64,000 bases of DNA from Chlorella sorokiniana. Its lineage: Eukaryota > Chlorophyta > Trebouxiophyceae > Chlorellales > Chlorellaceae. The stretch is taken from assembly GCA_025917655.1 (NCBI GenBank), contig CP084610.1:682001-746000 (forward strand), read 5' to 3'. The notes under the pieces are model-generated. The model saw only the letters and a list, made by a program, of their open reading frames with translations. It was not told the DNA's origin and searched no databases. Of this stretch, positions 1 through 12,675 are shown in pieces. Position 1 is the stretch's first letter. Every line of letters begins with the position of its first letter. The translations under genes were made by a program, and so were the position numbers.

Positions 1-886
1 GTGCCGCACAGCCCCGCCATGATGGACTGGCCTGCGGTGGGATGGGTGGTGCGAGTGTGTGCATGTTCCTTAGGGGGCAAGCTGGGGGTGTTGGCGCAGG
101 TGGGGGCGAGGTGGGGTGGGAGTGTTTTTTTTTATCGGGATGTGTGGCGGCGGCGCAGCAGGGGGTGCACTGATGAAGGCCAAGCATGCACGCTGCGTCA
201 GACAAACGCGGGGCTGTCTGGGCGCATGCTCCCGGTCCCGAGCGGCAGCCACCCGCCCAGCCGCGCACCAGTTACATTGAAGATGGATTGGGCCAGCACC
301 GCCGCCGACAGCTGCAGCCCACCCAGCCGCCCCACAAAGGACACCCCAACGGCGTTCACCACGTAGCCCAGCAGGTTCGTGAGCTGGGGTGTGTGGGGGT
401 TGTGGGGTTGAATGGCGGGATTGAGAGCCATGGCGGCAGCGGAGTGAGGGCTGTGGCGGCAGCGGAGTGAGGCAATGGGCAGCTGGCAGGTGGGTAGGAG
501 TTGTCCTGCATGTGCGTCAGATTGTGATGAGTGCAGCAGCTCACCGCGATGGGCACTGCGAGCTGCAGCAGGCGGGCGACCTCGCCGCGCCAGGCGCCCG
601 TGGTCGACGGCGCCGCCTCCGCCGCCTTGACGCTCTGCGCCTCCTCCGCCTCATTCACGTAGCAATGGGCGAACGACACCGTGCCTGACAGTGCTGCAGC
701 AATTAGGGGAGCCTCAGAAGCCTCCTCCCAGGCCTCCTGCCAGGCGACTTTGGAGTCTGTGGCGGCGAGCCGGCCGGTGTCGTCCAACGCGGCGGCGCGC
801 TGCGGCGCCGCCCCATCATCCTGTGCTGCGAAGGGAGAAGGCCGCGACCCGGCCGTAGCGTCGCGCGCATTACCCATGTCGGTCAT
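1..886 (-). CDS. MATE-family efflux transporter, 5' part (runs off left edge)
   Basis: Membrane antiporter that would export organic cations or metabolites. The ATG is at 886. Exon 1 (886-545) encodes about 100 hydrophilic residues and then the start of the first membrane helix (GEVARLLQLAVPIA). The donor is GTGAGC at 544, and exon 2 resumes at 383 in phase with LTNLLGYVVNAVGVSFVG, then GRLGGLQLSAAVLAQSIFNVTG, ending at 269. The G-L-Q-L-S-A followed by FNVTG pattern is typical of the first two helices of eukaryotic MATE proteins. No further exon was placed with confidence between 268 and 1, so the remaining helices lie beyond the edge. The family call is firm; the substrate is unknown. Confidence 0.8.
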
Positions 887-1101
887 TGGCGCCGCTCAAC
901 ACCTAGCGTTCGAGTCCAAAGGGATTGCGTGACCAAGCTGTTTTTGTGCTCTTGCGCTTGTGTTATCCATTGACAAGACAGATGAAGCGAGAGAACGACG
1001 GAACCCAGCAGAACGCCGGGTAACCTGTGTCCGATGGAGCAGGTGAGCTGTGCACTGTTGAGGCGGGACGCCTCCAACACTTGACGTGTGTTGCCACTTC
1101 A

Positions 1102-1900
1102 TTACTTAACTGCACATACAAATGCAGTCACCACATTTCGGCCAGCACATAAATCAACTGAAGCCTCAGAAGTGGATGATGCAACGTGACAGCAGACGCT
1201 GAGCCTGCCGCTGAGGCGAGCTGCACCCGTGCCCATGGCATGCCGGGCAGCACCTGCGCCACCCTCGCCGCCGTCTTTCTGCTCAGGAGCTGGAAGTTTT
1301 TGCAGCTGCAGCCTCCTCATCGTGTGGAGCAGCTCACTTCGTCGCTTCGGTACCAGCGTGCGGGGCACTTGCCGGCCCCCCAGGCCTGCCAGCATCCTGC
1401 CGGCTGCCAGCACGGCCAGGTCTGGACCAGCTGCCAGCACTGCTCCCAGATATCCAGCCACGCTCATAACACCGAGCATGCAAGTCGCCGTCACCGTCCA
1501 AGGAAACCGCCAGGCGGCGCAGGCCGGGGGTGTGGGGGCCCAGCGCATCACCACTACCTCAAACCCCTGGCTGCCGGCCCGGTGGTGTTTCTTACCCAGC
1601 ACCGTCAGGCCTAGGCTCTCCCAGGTACGCCGCCGCGCACAGGGCTTCCGGCTGGCGGCCTCAATGTGGGAGCGCAGCGCGAGGTGGCGCAGCGGCGCGA
1701 GCCAGGGCCCAGCGGCAGCGGAGCCGCTCTCTCGCGCTCCGGCCCCAGCACGCTCAGCATGCGCAGTCCCTTGCGGCGGCAGGCAGCGGCGGCTCCACGT
1801 TGCCGCTGCTCATCGCCAGGCAAGTCCAGCCTGTCAGGAGATCCAGCGCTGCAATGGCTGCCTGCAGCTGCTCGGCGGCCAGCCGTTTGCTCCCTCCTCC
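1102..1900 (-). CDS. Unassigned candidate gene fragment
   Basis: A minus-strand frame stays open from about 1750 to a stop at 1102. Upstream in another frame is a short amphipathic stretch (EQLQAAIAALDLLTG, about 1880-1835). The main frame contains LRHLALRSHIEAASRKPC, then after a possible donor (GGTAAG, about 1596) a hydrophobic Ala/Leu-rich piece (GYLGAVLAAGPDLAVLAAG) and a basic C-terminal piece. I do not recognise a family. Codon composition is compatible with coding sequence, but the opposite strand is equally open, so this may be only a GC-driven open frame. From about 1900 to 2614 I see no convincing gene. Confidence 0.2.
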
Positions 1901-2614
1901 CTGCCCGCCTCCTTCTCATCCTCACCCCCTCTTCCCTAAGCATTGGATCCAGCTCCGGAGCTCCAATGGGGCGGTGCACCTGAGCATGAGGTTCCTCCGG
2001 AGGGCCTGCCAGATGTACTATCACGGCTACCTTGACCCATGTACATTGTCGCAGACATCCACACACAGCTCTCACCAGCAGCCCACAGTTGTCAATGGCA
2101 GGGTTTGTGCCGAGTGACTCATTGGCAGTACTGCCGCCGTCGTGGGGGTGTGTGTGGGGGCAAGACACCACACGTGCTCCGCAACTGGCAATCTGTGTGT
2201 CATGACTCAGCACGAGGGAAACTTTGAGTTTGCGGGCCGCCTGAGCGTGACCCCCACCTGCCGTGGCAAAAAGATCCACCTTCCCAGAAAAGAGGAGTTG
2301 CTACCCACGGCCCGGCCAGGTCCAGGTTATCGCAGGCACACTGACGCTTTATGTCAACTGTTACTAGACAGGCGGTGCGTTCTGCGGGCGGTGGATGCTC
2401 GGGGTGGCCCTGGCCAAGTTTTTGAGTGCTCTTCGTGAAAATTAGTGGTGCGTGCCCTTCATTGCCTGTTCGCGTGCAAAGTTTCAGCAGGCGGTGGGAA
2501 GCCCGTCTGCTGGGGCCTCCTGTTGCCCTGACCTCGCCGCCGCCGTGGCAGGGAACCGCTGACCTCACATGAGAACCTTGTGCTGCCCCGTGCTCCTTGC
2601 AGGCCAAAATTAGC

Positions 2615-5600
2615 ATGAGCAGGATTCTTTTTGCATATTCTGTGCTGACAGCCTGCATGGCAGGTGAGCAGGCGTTCCCATTGACGGGTGTCGCGATGCC
2701 GCCGTGCTGGCAGTCTGCATGGCGCCGCCCCTATGTGCCTCTTCCCAGGCAGCACGTCTTGAAATTCAACAAGCTTTTCTTTTTCATTCTAATGTTGGTT
2801 TGCATGCAAACAGTGGCGACGGCACAGACAGACCTCGGATTTCGATGGATTCGCCTGGTTGGGCGCCAGGGCTGCGATTTCAGCGGTGAGGCGTGTGGGG
2901 CTGCCTGGTGCAGGCCCTGCAGCACGCCTCGCCGATTCCCGCCCTTCCCGAGCTAAAAGCTCGGAAGGTACTTTTGCCATGCAGGCTGGCTGGGAAGCAC
3001 ACGTTGTGAGGAGTGAGTCGCGGGCTGCAGTTGGGCTACAGCTGTGCAACCAACCATTCCGGCTGTGGACTGCCCGCCTGTGCCTCGAGTTGAACCCAAC
3101 AACCTTGGTCTGAGGTTTCCCGACTTCCCTCCCTTGCAGGGCCGGCAGCACCGATGAGCTGGTGCTCTGGGCCACCGCGGGTGGAGTGAGATCGACGTGG
3201 CTGACGGTCGCGCCGCAAGCGGCCACCGTGCCCAGCCCGTTCTCTCCTACTGGCGTGCCGCTCACTTTCCAGGTGCCGAGGGCATCGGGAGGCCTGTGTG
3301 CAGCTTGCGCATGCATGCATGCTGCTGCCGGCACGCAGGAGCGCTCCGCTAGCGGGCATGGACAGCAATGCGCCTGCAGGCCCGCCGGGCTGGTTGTCAC
3401 ATTGGGCATTGCCTGCTGCTTGCTGCTCCCCCGCAGCTGTTGAGCCGTGCGGGCGCGTGCCCAAGCCGCAGCTTCCTCAGCGCCTCCTCCGTGTGCGCCA
3501 ACGCCAGCCTCAGCATGGGCCCAGCCCAGGGGTCTCGCTGGCTGCTGCAGCGCAGCACCACGACACCGGGCGCTTTCCTCATCCGCTCGAAGTAAGGGGT
3601 TGGTGGTGCAGCACGGCAGGCGATGCAGTGCTGCCTTATCAGCACAGACTGTGCTCGCATGCCGACAGGCCACGGCAGGCAGGCGAGGCGCTGACTCGCT
3701 CCCGCCGCAGCCACATGCTCCGCCCTGGCTGCCTGCAGGGCCGCGCCGGCTGCCCCGCCCGCTTCCTCGGCGCCGTCGTTCCTCGAGGCCCCGCCCCCGC
3801 CTGCGGCGACCCAGGCACGAACGCTGCCCGCCTGCCTGCACCACGCTGCCTGCAGCCCGCCGCTCCATCAGCCTGCCCTCTGCCGTGCATTGAGCACAGC
3901 GGCCGTCCCTGCTGCAGGCCTGCGTTTGTACCCCAACAATGGCAACCCGTCAGTGCTGCTGTCCTGGACAGTGGACTACCCCCAGCCGCCACCTCCCAAG
4001 CCCCGCCCGCCGCCGCCAAAGCCTAAGCCCCGCCCGCCGCCGCCAAAGCCCAAGCCCCGCCCGCCACTGCCACCTCCTAAGCCCCGACCGCCGTCGCCAG
4101 AGCCCAAGCCCCGCCCTCCACCGCCCAAGCCCCGCCCTCCGCCACCCAAGCCCAAGCCCTCTCCCCCGCCACCCAAGCCCAAGCCCCGCCCTCCGCCGCC
4201 CAAGCCCAAGCCCCGCCCTCCGCCACCGTCGCCCAAGCCCCGCCCTCCGCCGCCCAAGCCCAAGCCCTCCCGCCGCCGCCAAAGCCCAAGCGATCCCCTC
4301 CGCCACCCAAGCCCAAGCCCTCCCCTCCACCGCCCAAGCCCAAGCCCCGCCCTCCGCCGCCCAAGCCCAAGCCCTCCCCGCCGCCGCCCAAGCCCCGCCC
4401 TCCGCCCCCTCACCGCCGCCCCCTCACCCCCGCCACCCTCACCCCCGCCCCCGCCTTCCCCGCCCCCTCGGTGAGAGGAAGGTCTTCTGCATTGTCAGGG
4501 AGGGCAGTTATGGTGGGTTGCGGTGTGCATGAATTTGCGATGGGAAGGTTTCCTGTGCGGCAAGGCCGTGGTTGCCTTGCGCGCGCCTGCATTTTTGCGA
4601 CAACACGTGCCTCCACTCTGCTTGTGCCCACGGCATGCAGGCCTCTTGGGGGCGGCTGGGGTTTCCAGAGCTGACCTGCCCAACTGGCACGGGCTACCTG
4701 TCGACGTACCGCCCCGCCATTCACATATCCCCTATCGTGCCTGAAGCCCCGTACATCGCGTGTGGCAAGGTCCCCTCGGAGCTGGGGTTGCCTACTTTGT
4801 TTCCTCCGAAAACACTTGGCAGAAGTTGGACCAGTCGCAGCCCGCAGTGCCTGCGTACATGCCATCCCTTCGACTTGGGAGCTTCACCATAAATCCATCC
4901 CAGTATTTTAGGGGCTTCATCGCCTATTCGGACGCCTCCTTCCTGCCCGAGATCCAGCCCTTCGACCTCGGTGTTACGGCCAATTTCTACGACCCAACCT
5001 ACCGTGGCTCCAGCCCGATTGCGCCTATGGGTGCGCCAGCGACGGAGGTCGTGGACATGGAGGTGGCCGGCGGGTTCAACGCCGCTGTTGTTGCAGCGCT
5101 GGCCACTGGAGGCTCTAGCCCCGGCCTGCTGGTGCTCAGCATTCCGCCGTTCTACGACCGCACCTGGGTTCCGTACGGATTCGGCTCGCCCCCGTGCTGC
5201 AAAGGAGCATTGTGAGCGTGACCAGCGTGGACCTGCAGACCGTGCTGTCCAAGGATCAGGTGTGGGTGGCGGCCACCGTGGTGCAGTCGGACGGCGCCCA
5301 GTCCATCGTGGTGCTGACGTGGCGACAGCGCGACCCGACGTCGGCTGCCGGCTGGGAGCAGACCTTCTTCTTTGAGACGACCCCGGTCGGCTCCTCCCAG
5401 TTGGCCACCGTCAGCCTCGCCCTGAAGCCCGACGACGGGAGGGACGACTCGGAGTGGACCCCCACGTTGCATTCTGCAACGACGTGTCCCAGGGGCGGGG
5501 CCCAGGCCCTCAAAGCGCCATCACCGTGTTCTCGGTGGACCCCGCCACCCTCCAGCTGGGCTCGATCCTCGCCAACGACATCTCACAGGGTGAGTCCTGC

Positions 5601-6099
5601 CTGCGCGGCGGCCGAGCGCCACGTGCCACGTCCTGGCGGCGGGCCCCCGACAGCTGCGATGTGCCGCCCGGTGCATCGCGCTGCGTGGACCACCACGTGG
5701 TTTCATGCATGGAAGCGCTGCCTCCCGCGCCGCTGCCGCAGGGGACGTCGCCGTCACCGGCGCTTGTGCTCCAAGGCTGTTGTGGGCTGCCAGGTCCACG
5801 CTGCTCATGGGATACGTGCAGCCCTACCTCAGCGGCAACACCCTTGGCGTGTCAAAATACGCGGGGCCCAGCGCTGATGGCGGCAGCTGGCGTCCCTTCC
5901 CGCAGCCGACCACCGCAATCTCCGAGGTTTTTCACGAGAGCCGATCCTGTCCAGGCCCGCCATGGCCCTCACTCCGGGGTATGATTGGCTCCACGTGGCG
6001 CTTTTGTATTCTGTGGGCAATTTCACCAGCGAGATGTTGGTGTTGCAGTACACCTGTGATGGGCCAGAGGCAGTAAGGCCGGGAAATGTGTGCTGGTGA
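2615..6099 (+). CDS. Secreted proline-rich (hydroxyproline-rich-like) glycoprotein
   Basis: Probable cell-wall or extracellular-matrix protein. Exon 1 (2615-2663) encodes a signal peptide (MSRILFAYSVLTACMA) and joins in phase to 2814 (VATAQTDLGFRWIRLVG). Later exons encode a region ending FLIRSK before a GTAAGG donor (about 3595), an Ala/Pro-rich segment, and LYPNNGNPSVLLSWTVDYPQ running into PPPPKPRPPPPKPK repeats (3984-4470). A globular C-terminal part follows (4640-6099), with YFVSSENTWQKLD, LPEIQPFDLGVTANFYDP, TVLSKDQVWVAATVVQ and a final YDWLHVALLYSVGNFTSEML, ending at TGA 6097-6099. The frame breaks at several short C runs (for example 5189-5193 and 5459-5463), where one more C restores it, and the join near 3140 is unresolved. 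The chimeric plan resembles volvocine and chlorellacean wall glycoproteins; the globular domain is not identified. Confidence 0.55.
3984..4470 (+). repeat. Proline-lysine coding minisatellite
   Basis: Tandem degenerate units of roughly 15-27 bases encode PPPPKPKPRP-type repeats inside the secreted glycoprotein. Near 4270 the frame slips, where one C is missing relative to the repeat unit, so the downstream part reads as Ser/Arg-rich until the frame is restored. Slippage-prone sequence like this is a likely source of length variation or assembly error. Confidence 0.8.
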
Positions 6100-6203
6100 T
6101 GTGGTTGGGCACGCTGGCATGTCGTATGGTGCTTGGTATCGCTTTTATGTTGCCTGCCTGCTGAACAACAATCAATCGACATGTCCTGCCATTAGGGCGT
6201 CGC

Positions 6204-6208
6204 TGTAA
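6204..6208 (+). terminator. TGTAA polyadenylation motif
   Basis: TGTAA lies 105 bases after the stop of the proline-rich glycoprotein gene. It is the usual green-algal poly(A) signal and supports 6099 as that gene's end. I see no gene between here and 6746. Confidence 0.4.
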
Positions 6209-6746
6209 AGTCCGATGTGTTGACAGGTTGCTGGAAGGTGGTTACCACGCCAGCCGTTCATGTGATCATGGCCCCACGTCCGCTCGGCAAGCTTCAGTAG
6301 CGCTGCCATTTGCATGCAGGCAAGTGACATCAAGGATGGTGAAAAGATGCCCACGCACTAGGGAATCTGTCCTCGCAATCAACGCCTTGCATACCTGCAG
6401 TCACGCATGGTTGCCCCTAACAGTGCTTGGCCAAACCCTGCGTCCGACCTTCCCGCCCTGCGCATGGCCTTGCTGCTGACAGAACCATATGCGCATTGTT
6501 ATGGCCCTGAACCTTGCGTGGGGGCACAGCTGATGCACTAGTACAGGTATCGCTCCAACCTGGTGGTGCAGTGAAATGGCGAGGGCCATCAGTCCTGTTC
6601 TTGTTCTGCCCCGAAACTGCTAAAATACCAGTTTGTTTATGCACTGGACACTTTTGCAAGGAATGGTTTGCTGGCAACGGTCGTTGCCACCCTCAACAAC
6701 AGAGTTCGGCTTGCCTCCCAAGTGTCAAGCAGAACTGCCCGCCGCA

Positions 6747-9176
6747 TCAAAGGTCCGGCATGTCAGTCACCGCATCGCCCGCCTGCTCCTGCTGATGTGC
6801 CTGTCCCGGCATGCCAACTGCGGCTGAAGTCCCTCCTGGCTCACCGGCAGGTGACTCCTCGGCGGGCCCAGGTCTCCCTGGCAGAGTGGGACCACTCGCT
6901 GCTCCTGCTGCTGCTGCTGCTCCTGCTGCTGCTGCACTGCTGGTGTCCGCTCCGTTCTGTGCGGGTGCAGCCGTGGCCGCCCCTGTGGCTGCCGCGCCCG
7001 CTGCCGGCGGCGGCGAGGCCGCTCCAGCCGCGCCCTCCTTGGCGCTGGCGCTGGCTGCAGCCGCCATGGCCCTGCGCACCGCCGCCATGTGCTTCTGGTG
7101 CTCGGCGCTGTGGGAGGGGCGCCTGTACGGCTTCACCTCGCTCTTTGAAAACCCGGGCACCATGACTCCCCTGCAGGAAGGCGGCACGGCGGCAGCGCGG
7201 TCAAGCATCGACGGCTTGCGCGCAGGTAGGTGATCGCAGTGAAGCGCCCGCTCAGAGAACGCTCTCGTCGTCGCTGCGTGCCCTGCCCCTTCCACCCTTG
7301 ACCCGCACACACCGTAGCCCCCACCGACCTCACATAAACACACACACACACACACAGCCCACCAGGTTCGCTCCAGGTGCAGCAGCAGGTCAGAGGGCTC
7401 CACCTCCTTTGCACCGCGCCGCCGCGCCAGCGACACCGCAAACGACACTGAGGAGAAAAGGCGGGGGGGGGGGGGGGGGCATGGCGCATTGCAGGGGAGC
7501 AGAGGGGAAGCAGGGTGCGCCGGCGAGACCCGAGGAAAGGCCGATGCATGGTGCCGCAAAGAGGTGGGCTGCTGCAGCACCCCGGGGGGTGAGCGCAGCT
7601 CACGCAACAGACCCGTGCTGGGCAGGCCCGCGCCTCACCCGCCCCCGATGAAATCCTCGGCCACAGCCCGCAGCGCCTCCTCGGCGTCTTCGCTGGCCTT
7701 GGCGGCGGGGATGCTCATGCCCTGCCCCACCTGCTTCACCAGAGCCTGCCGACAGGCCAGGGAGGCAACCGAACCAGGCGTCAACGGTGGCGGAAGGCTG
7801 GGAACGGTTGGTCATGTCGAACAGGCCCACATGACGCGCAAGCAGGGAGCCGACAGGCCCTGCGAAGCACTGAACGCCGCCCGTTGGCAGCCGCCGCTGC
7901 GCACCTGCAGTCGCTGCTTGGGCACGAAGGAGCGCTCGTCCTCGCTGGTGGGGCGCACGATGGGCGGGAACTGCACCTTGCGGTTGATGGCCGCCTGCAG
8001 CTTGGCCTGGGCAGCGGCCGCATACTGCGCCGCCGTCACTCCGGGCGGCATCATGCCGGGAATCGCCATGCCCGGGTGCAGCGGCGGCCGGCCGCCCGCC
8101 GCCGCTGCCAACGCCGCCATCTGTTGCTGCGTGTACTGCGCAACGGCGCCCGGGCGGGGCGCAGGGGCAGGCTCCGTCTTGGGCCGCTTGGCGGCGGGCG
8201 CCGCGCCGGCTGAGCCAGCGGATCGAGCGCTGCTTGCTGTGGACGCCGCCGCTTGCCGCGCGCTGTCTGCAGCGCACAGGACGCAGGCGGGGAGCGCCCA
8301 GGCGAGCGTGTGGGCAACGAGGGCGGCCCGTCTACAGTCAGTGCAATGCAGCATGGCCCCCTGTTGCCAGCGCTGCCAGCCGCGCTCTCCACAGCCACTC
8401 ACTCCACTTGAGCCACTCCTGGTAAATGAGGGCGTGGCCGGGGGACTGGGAACCGATGTGTTCCTTGATGACTGCAGGCGGGGGGCAGCAGGCGGCCAGC
8501 GGTGAGCGCCGTGCAGCGGGTGCCAGGAGAGCGGCGGCCAGCCCGCAGGCGGAGCAGTCGGCGGGATTCAGGCACCCTCAAACCGCGGCGCTCACAATCT
8601 GCCTTGGCAGCTGCAAAGTCCGCAGGCACCGGCCAGCTCTGAAGGTAGACCTGCCCGCCTGCTCCACGCACGGGGATGCTCAAGATCTGCAGCGAGGGCT
8701 GGAAATGGGTCGATGGTGGGCACATGTCGATTGCACACCCTTTAAAACGGCGGAAGACTGCAGCATGCCGGGGTAGACTGCCGATCACTCACCGTTGCGC
8801 CGCCCTGTGGCACGCCGGGACTGGGCACGCGCCCGCTGTTGGCTGCTTGGAACATCATTTGCTGCTGCATCATGGCATACTGCATCTGCATGCTGACCTG
8901 CGCTCCCGCCGCCGGCCGCACACCGGCTGCGGCCTGCTGCGCCATCAACTGCTGCTGCTGCTGCTGCTGCTGCTGGGGTGTCATGCCAGCCAGCTGCTGT
9001 GCAGGTCTGCCCGGGGGCCTTCCTGGCTTCCCTGCAAGAGGCAGTCCGACACAGCGGCGAGCTTAGCCTGGCGGCAGAGCAGCGGGCCAGTGGCCAGCTG
9101 CGGAGGGCGTGACAGGCTTGTGCATCAGCTTCGAAGTGCTGCAACCTGCTATAAATCGCTCACCTGCATTTGCCAT
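6747..9176 (-). CDS. TAF12: TFIID/SAGA subunit TAF12
   Basis: Histone-fold subunit of TFIID and SAGA that pairs with TAF4-type partners in the nucleus. Exon 1 is 9176-9164 (ATG GCA AAT GCA G) and joins in phase at 9031 to a Gln-rich region (MTPQQQQQQQQQLMAQQ). Further exons encode VYLQSWPVPADFAAAKAD, EHIGSQSPGHALIYQEWLKW, a basic KRPKTEP segment and FVPKQRLQ. The histone fold follows: LVKQVGQGMSIPAAKASEDA, EEALRAVAEDFIG, then SFAVSLARRRGAKEVEPSD and LLLHLERTW. The final exon begins VPGFSKSEVKPYRRPSHSAE, the conserved post-fold TAF12 motif, and ends in an Ala/Gln-rich tail at 6747. The order histone fold, LHLERxW, PGF is diagnostic. The tail encoded at 6890-7060 is low complexity. Confidence 0.88.
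7463..7479. repeat. G17 homopolymer
   Basis: An uninterrupted run of 17 G lies in an intron of TAF12 (C-tract on the coding strand), close to a CA/TG repeat at about 7336-7357. Its length is likely to be unreliable. Confidence 0.9.
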
Positions 9177-9535
9177 TGGGCCCACAAGCCCTCCTCACGA
9201 AACTCGCCAGCCGGCCACCACCGCTGATAAACCGTGTATGCCTCCAAATACACAAACTTTCGCTTGGAAAGTTGGTTCAAATACTAGACGTTGCCAAAGA
9301 CGCGCGATGCGGCGTTCAGATGTTGGGTGCGCAGAAAGGGCGCATTGCAAAGGCTTCGCAGGCGCTGGAGAACCAATCAGTATATGATCACACTACATAC
9401 CTAGCAAAACGGCCAAAAGAAGGAGGCGGGGCCTCGCTGGAAAACACATGGCGCCAATTCATGGACCCCACGTCCTCCCCACCGTGTTATGCCCCTTGAC
9501 TGCTGCATCACTGTCGGCGGGGCGCCCGGAATATC
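9177..9535. promoter_or_regulatory. Divergent promoter region TAF12/VPS35
   Basis: These 359 bases separate the start codons of two divergently transcribed genes and contain no coding signal I can support. The sequence is visibly less GC-rich than the flanking exons, as expected of a shared bidirectional promoter. No specific box was assigned. Confidence 0.45.
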
Positions 9536-12500
9536 ATGGTGAGCTGGAAGCCGCCCGATCGCCACCTCCTGCAGGCACGCGACAGAGCCCCTCGCCCTTG
9601 CTGTTCTCTGCTGCAGGGAGACTCAAGCTACCTGCCGGAGGAACAGAAGGCGTGGCTGAAGGACGCCAGCAACGCCGTCAAGCGCCACGGCTTTTACCTG
9701 TGCAAAGCCATTGTGAGGGCGGCGACAGCGGCAGCTTGTGGAGTTGGGGGAGTGGCCACTGCTGCTGTCGTTTTAGGCTGCTTGCATCAAAGTGGACTTA
9801 TTCGATGGCAAAGGTTGCACATTGGTAGTCCAGAGAACAGGCTGGGCAAGGCGTAACGGTTGCTGCACTCTTTCCTGCTGCCCTGAGGTGCCAAACTGGG
9901 GTGTTGCATACGCTGCGCAGGACGATGACAACATGAAGGAGGCGCTGCGGTACTCGGCAGCGCTGCTGGGGGAGCTGCGCACGAGCTTGTTGAGGTGGGC
10001 AAGCTGGCGCTCGGGAGGCAAGCGCTGTGACGTTGCCACTGCGGCCGCGTGGCATGCGCTCAAGCGAGCCACGATTTGTTCACACGCTTCCCTTTGCCCA
10101 CCTGCATTTCCATGCAGCCCACAGAAGTACTATGAGCTGTACATGCAAGCCTGCGACGAGTTGCGCAACCTGGAGGCAAGCAGCGGCGGTTGCTGGGCCT
10201 GCAGTCTGCGCAGCTGCATGCGGCCTTTCTGGGCCGGGTGCAGCCTTCCAACAGTTTTTGCTGTTCATTGTGCCGCCGCTGCTGCAGCTCTTCTTCCGGG
10301 ACGAGACGGGCAAGGGGCGCAGCCAGGGCGAGCTGTACGACCTGGTGCAGCACGCCGGCAACATCGTACCGCGCCTGTACCTGCTGTGCACGGGTGCGGA
10401 GGGCGGCCGGCGCTCTCCAGCGCCGGTGGTTGGCCTGCCGCACGGGGCTGGCGCGGTGGCCGCTGCCTGCGCCCGCAATAGGCAGCTTGTGGGGCGGAGG
10501 GTGCCCAGCTGCGACGGCTCTCCCCGCCTGGATTACGCACCGCCGCGTGTGTTGACTTGCCCTCTCCCGTCCCCCTGCAGCTGGTGCTTGCTACATCCGC
10601 GGCGGCGAGGCCCCCGCCAAGCTCATCCTGCGCGACGTGGTGGAGATGTGCAAGGGGGTGCAGCACCCCACGCGCGGCCTCTTCCTGCGAGCCTACCTGG
10701 TACAGGCACGGCCCCGCCCCGCCCCGCCCGCGCCCGCTCTCTGTGGTCGCAGCCGTGCGCAGCCATCGTGGCCCGTGTGTGATACCCAGGAGTGATGCTC
10801 AGCCCCGGTGTTGCCCGCTGGCGTCGCCGCCCCGCCCCTGCAGGTGATGCGTGGCCTGCTGCCAGACACGGGCTCGCAGCACGAGGGCGAAGGTGCGGCG
10901 CTGGTGCCAGGCCTGTGTGCTTGGGCTGCGCACGCTGCCGAGCAGGATATCATGCAGCGTCGCGAGGCTGTTGCGATACGCCACACAAGCACGTGTGATG
11001 TCTTCGTGGGACTGTTGGTACAGGCTTCGCTGCAGTTTTGTGATGTTCCTGGTGTTGCGCAGAGGGTGGCAACGTGATTGACGCCATCGAGTTCCTGCTG
11101 GTCAACTTCACCGAAATGAACCGGCTGTGGGTGCGCATGCAGCACCAGGTGAGGCGCAGGCTGAGGGGGCGGAGTGGCAAGCAAGCAGCATGGGGTGGAA
11201 AGAACCCGAACAGTCGGCTTGGTTGTTTGCCTGCATTGTGTGCTCAGCCGTGCACCGGCAAGTCGTGCCGCAGGGGGCTGTCTGGCTTGGTTGCTTCCCT
11301 GCATTGTTTACTCAGCCGCGCACCAGCACACCACCCTACAGGGCTCGCAGCGCGACCGCGAGAAGCGGGAGCGGGAGCGGCAGCAGCTGGCGGACCTGGT
11401 GGGCAAGAACCTGACCTACCTCAGCCAGCTGGACGGGCTCACCTTCCCGCTGTACCGCGACGTGGTACTGCCCAGGTGCGGCGCTGCGCAACGCAACACG
11501 GCTGCGGCAGGCGCGCAGCGGCGGCTACTAGGCGTTGCACGGCGTCTGCCCATGCCCTGTGGGTTGTTCCTGCACACGCCGGCGTCCTGCTTTTCCAGCC
11601 TGTTTGCCCGCATGCGTCGTCGGCATGCAGGGTGCTGGAGCAGGTGGTGAGCTGTCGGGACGACATCGCGCAGCAGTACCTCATGCAGTGCATCATCATG
11701 GGGTTCCCAGGTGTGGGGGGAGGAGGGCTAGCGCAGACACCTTGGCGCTTGCAAACACTGTTTATCTTGCCCAGGGGCAGGCCACACACGGCACAAAGGT
11801 TTCCAACCTTGGCAAACAAGCATGTTCTGTGTTTGGGCCCCCTCCTCTGCCGCAGACGAGTTCCATCTGGGCACGCTGCAATCGCTGCTGGGCACGCTGC
11901 CGCAGCTGCAGCCGGGGGTGCGGGTGCATGTCGTGCTGTCGCTGCTCATGGACCGCCTGGCCAAGTGAGAGCGCGAGGGGGGGGTCGCGAGCTTAGATTT
12001 CATTCCTGTGGGGCTTGCAAGGTTACTTGCGATCCCGCAGCAGCGGTACACTCAAAGGCCTGGGGGCCCCAAGCGAGACGCCTGCCGCGCTTGCCCCTTA
12101 TGGCCCCACCCCCACCCACTCCCCGCAACACACACACCTCCACGCCTGCTCCTTGCAGCTATGCCGCCGCCAACCCTGGTGTGGTGGCAGAGATGGACCG
12201 CGTGGATGCGTTTGGGCAGATGAGTGTGGTGGCGCTGCGGGTGGTGGAGCAGCACCCTGGCATGCCTGCCGCTGACGTGGCGGCCATGTATTCGGCGCTG
12301 CTGGGCTTTGCCGGCACAGGTGCGTGGTGGCCTGCCTGGGGGCCGTGCCAGGGGGAACAGATGGTTGGCTGGGCCGGGCCCTCCATGCGCAGGGCGGTGG
12401 CATGCCCCTCGCCGCTTGGGCTGCCCAGGGCTGCGAATGAAGACTCGCTCACTTGAGCTGAACGTGAACATTGGCTGTCCGTGTTGTCACAACCCCAAAA

Positions 12501-12644
12501 CACCCACGTACACACATGTCGCCCCACCACTCCCTGCCCCCACCTCCACCCCGCCGCCGCAGTGTACCCCGACCGCCTGGACTTTGTGGATCGCGTGCTT
12601 GAGACGTGCTACAACGTGAGCTTGAGAGAGAGAGAGAGAGAGAG

Positions 12645-12675
<31 letters not shown>

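Noticed and set aside
4077-4413. Gly/Leu/Trp-rich open frames on the minus strand across the proline repeat
   Set aside because: They are reverse complements of the PPPPKPKP coding repeat; the plus frame has a signal peptide and a meaningful context, the minus frames do not.
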